Origin: CAYLLN01 sp036496265
Lineage (GTDB): Bacteria > Planctomycetota > Planctomycetia > Pirellulales > Pirellulaceae
DNA: 23,839 bases
NCBI GenBank assembly: GCA_036496265.1
Contig: DASXLL010000337.1
Span: 1-23,839 of the forward strand
Direction of reading: 5' to 3'
Part shown: positions 22,990 to 23,839 of the stretch, piece after piece
How the letters are laid out: each line of letters starts with the position of its first letter
Position numbering within the stretch: position 1 is the stretch's first letter
The notes under the pieces: generated by a model
What the model saw: only the letters and a program-made list of their open reading frames with translations
The model's database searches: none
What the model was told of the DNA's origin: nothing
Translations under genes and position numbers: made by a program

Positions 22990-23839
22990 TCATCCAAGCC
23001 AGCGGGCAACGTCTTTGGCCCAATAGGTGAGAATAATGGACGCGCCGGCGCGGGTGATGGCGGTGAGCGATTCGAGAACGACGGATTTTTCGTCGATCCA
23101 GCCGCGTTCGGCGGCCGCTTTGACCATGGCATATTCGCCCGAGACGTTGTAAGCGGCGAGGGGGACGCCAGGGAAGTTGTCGTGTACCGAGCGGATAATG
23201 TCGAGGTAGGCCAGGGCCGGCTTGACCATGACGAGGTCGGCGCCTTCGGCCAGATCGAGCTCGACTTCGCGAATGGCCTGGCCGGCGTCGGTGGCGGCGT
23301 CCATTTGATACGCCCGGCGGTCGCCGAATTTAGGCGTGCTCTCGGCGGCTTCGCGAAAGGGGCCGTAGAAGCTGCTGGCGAATTTGGCAGCGTAGCTGAG
23401 GATCGGCAGATGCGAATAGCCGGCGCCGTCGAGCGCCGTGCGAATCGCGCCGACCATGCCGTCCATCATGCCGCTGGGGGCGACGACGTCCGCACCGGCT
23501 TTGGCGTGGCTGATGGATTGCTTGGCGAGCAGTTCCAGAGTCTTATCGTTGTTAACATCCATTCGGCCGGTGTGATCGTCGATGGCGCCGCAGTGCCCGT
23601 GATCCGTGTATTCACAGAAGCAAACATCGGTGACGACGAGCAGATCGGGCGCGGCATCTTTCGCGGCTTTCACCGCGTGCTGCACGATGCCGCCGTCGCT
23701 GTAGGAATCGCGGCCGAGGGAGTCTTTTTCGGCCGGAATTCCGAAGAGAATGATGCCGCCGAGACCGAGCTTGGCCGCTTCGCGGGCTTCTTCGGCAATC
23801 AGATCAATCGAAAGCTGGGCCTGGCCGGGCATTGAGCCG
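22990..23839 (-). CDS. hemB: Delta-aminolevulinic acid dehydratase (5' partial)
   Basis: The frame runs off the right edge; about 283 of the usual 325-330 residues are present. The enzyme condenses two 5-aminolevulinate molecules to porphobilinogen in tetrapyrrole synthesis, in the cytoplasm. Both active-site lysines are present, in SYAAKFASSFYGPFR and in GADLVMVKPALAY (the family signature). DVCFCEYTDHGHCG carries the three Cys of the zinc site, so this is a zinc-dependent form. The visible start GSMPGQAQLS corresponds to the conserved S-MPG block about 40-45 residues into the full protein, and the ATG there is internal. It lies 69 bp before the sulfatase gene on the same strand, but a functional link is not expected. 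Confidence 0.96.
   Translation of the reverse strand, partial: GSMPGQAQLSIDLIAEEAREAAKLGLGGIILFGIPAEKDSLGRDSYSDGGIVQHAVKAAKDAAPDLLVVTDVCFCEYTDHGHCGAIDDHTGRMDVNNDKTLELLAKQSISHAKAGADVVAPSGMMDGMVGAIRTALDGAGYSHLPILSYAAKFASSFYGPFREAAESTPKFGDRRAYQMDAATDAGQAIREVELDLAEGADLVMVKPALAYLDIIRSVHDNFPGVPLAAYNVSGEYAMVKAAAERGWIDEKSVVLESLTAITRAGASIILTYWAKDVARWLG

Overview
The window looks like part of a planctomycete chromosome, most likely of the order Pirellulales. The inference rests on gene content: a secreted formylglycine sulfatase, a DUF1080 (3-keto-disaccharide hydrolase) protein, a membrane-anchored HEAT-repeat protein, a small membrane protein with an FQFRL-type N-terminus, conserved proteins of unknown function, GTG starts with clear ribosome sites, and several families of short interspersed repeats. 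No 16S rRNA gene or lineage-specific marker is present, so this is not proven.

Layout. 1-3.8 kb: the end of a respiratory molybdoenzyme operon, with an NrfD/PsrC-type membrane subunit (5' end off the window), an unrecognised 94-residue protein, and a large cytoplasmic SoeA-like molybdopterin subunit. 4.0-5.9 kb: a doubtful small ORF, tRNA-Asp(GUC) on the minus strand, then a 48-residue membrane protein translationally coupled to a GGDEF diguanylate cyclase. 5.9-9.3 kb (minus): an FdhF/YdeP-type molybdopterin oxidoreductase and the HEAT-repeat protein. 9.4-12.1 kb: a lipoate-ligase-family protein overlapping adenine phosphoribosyltransferase (plus), then a Nudix hydrolase and a DPM1/GtrB-type glycosyltransferase (minus). 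12.28-14.03 kb: a VWA-domain protein (minus), followed by 0.67 kb of noncoding DNA with 9-bp tandem repeats.

14.7-18.0 kb is an accessory-looking block on the plus strand: an ankyrin protein, an MntA/HepT toxin-antitoxin pair behind a perfect TATAAT, a conserved protein of unknown function, a frame-disrupted small membrane gene, and a PIN-toxin/antitoxin pair. It ends at a 64-bp remnant that is 58/64 identical to an internal part of the SoeA-like gene at 3.6 kb. 18.0-23.84 kb is a tightly packed minus-strand array: hemB (5' end off the window), sulfatase, serine beta-lactamase-like hydrolase, an antitoxin-like domain fused to a four-helix membrane domain, MmcQ/YjbR and DUF1080.

The most notable signals are the molybdoenzyme remnant next to the PIN module, the antitoxin-membrane fusion, and short palindromic repeats that supply coding sequence or a stop codon. 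Spot counts also suggest that GC skew on the plus strand switches from C-rich to G-rich near 11 kb, regardless of gene direction. I see no CRISPR array, phage or insertion-sequence transposase.
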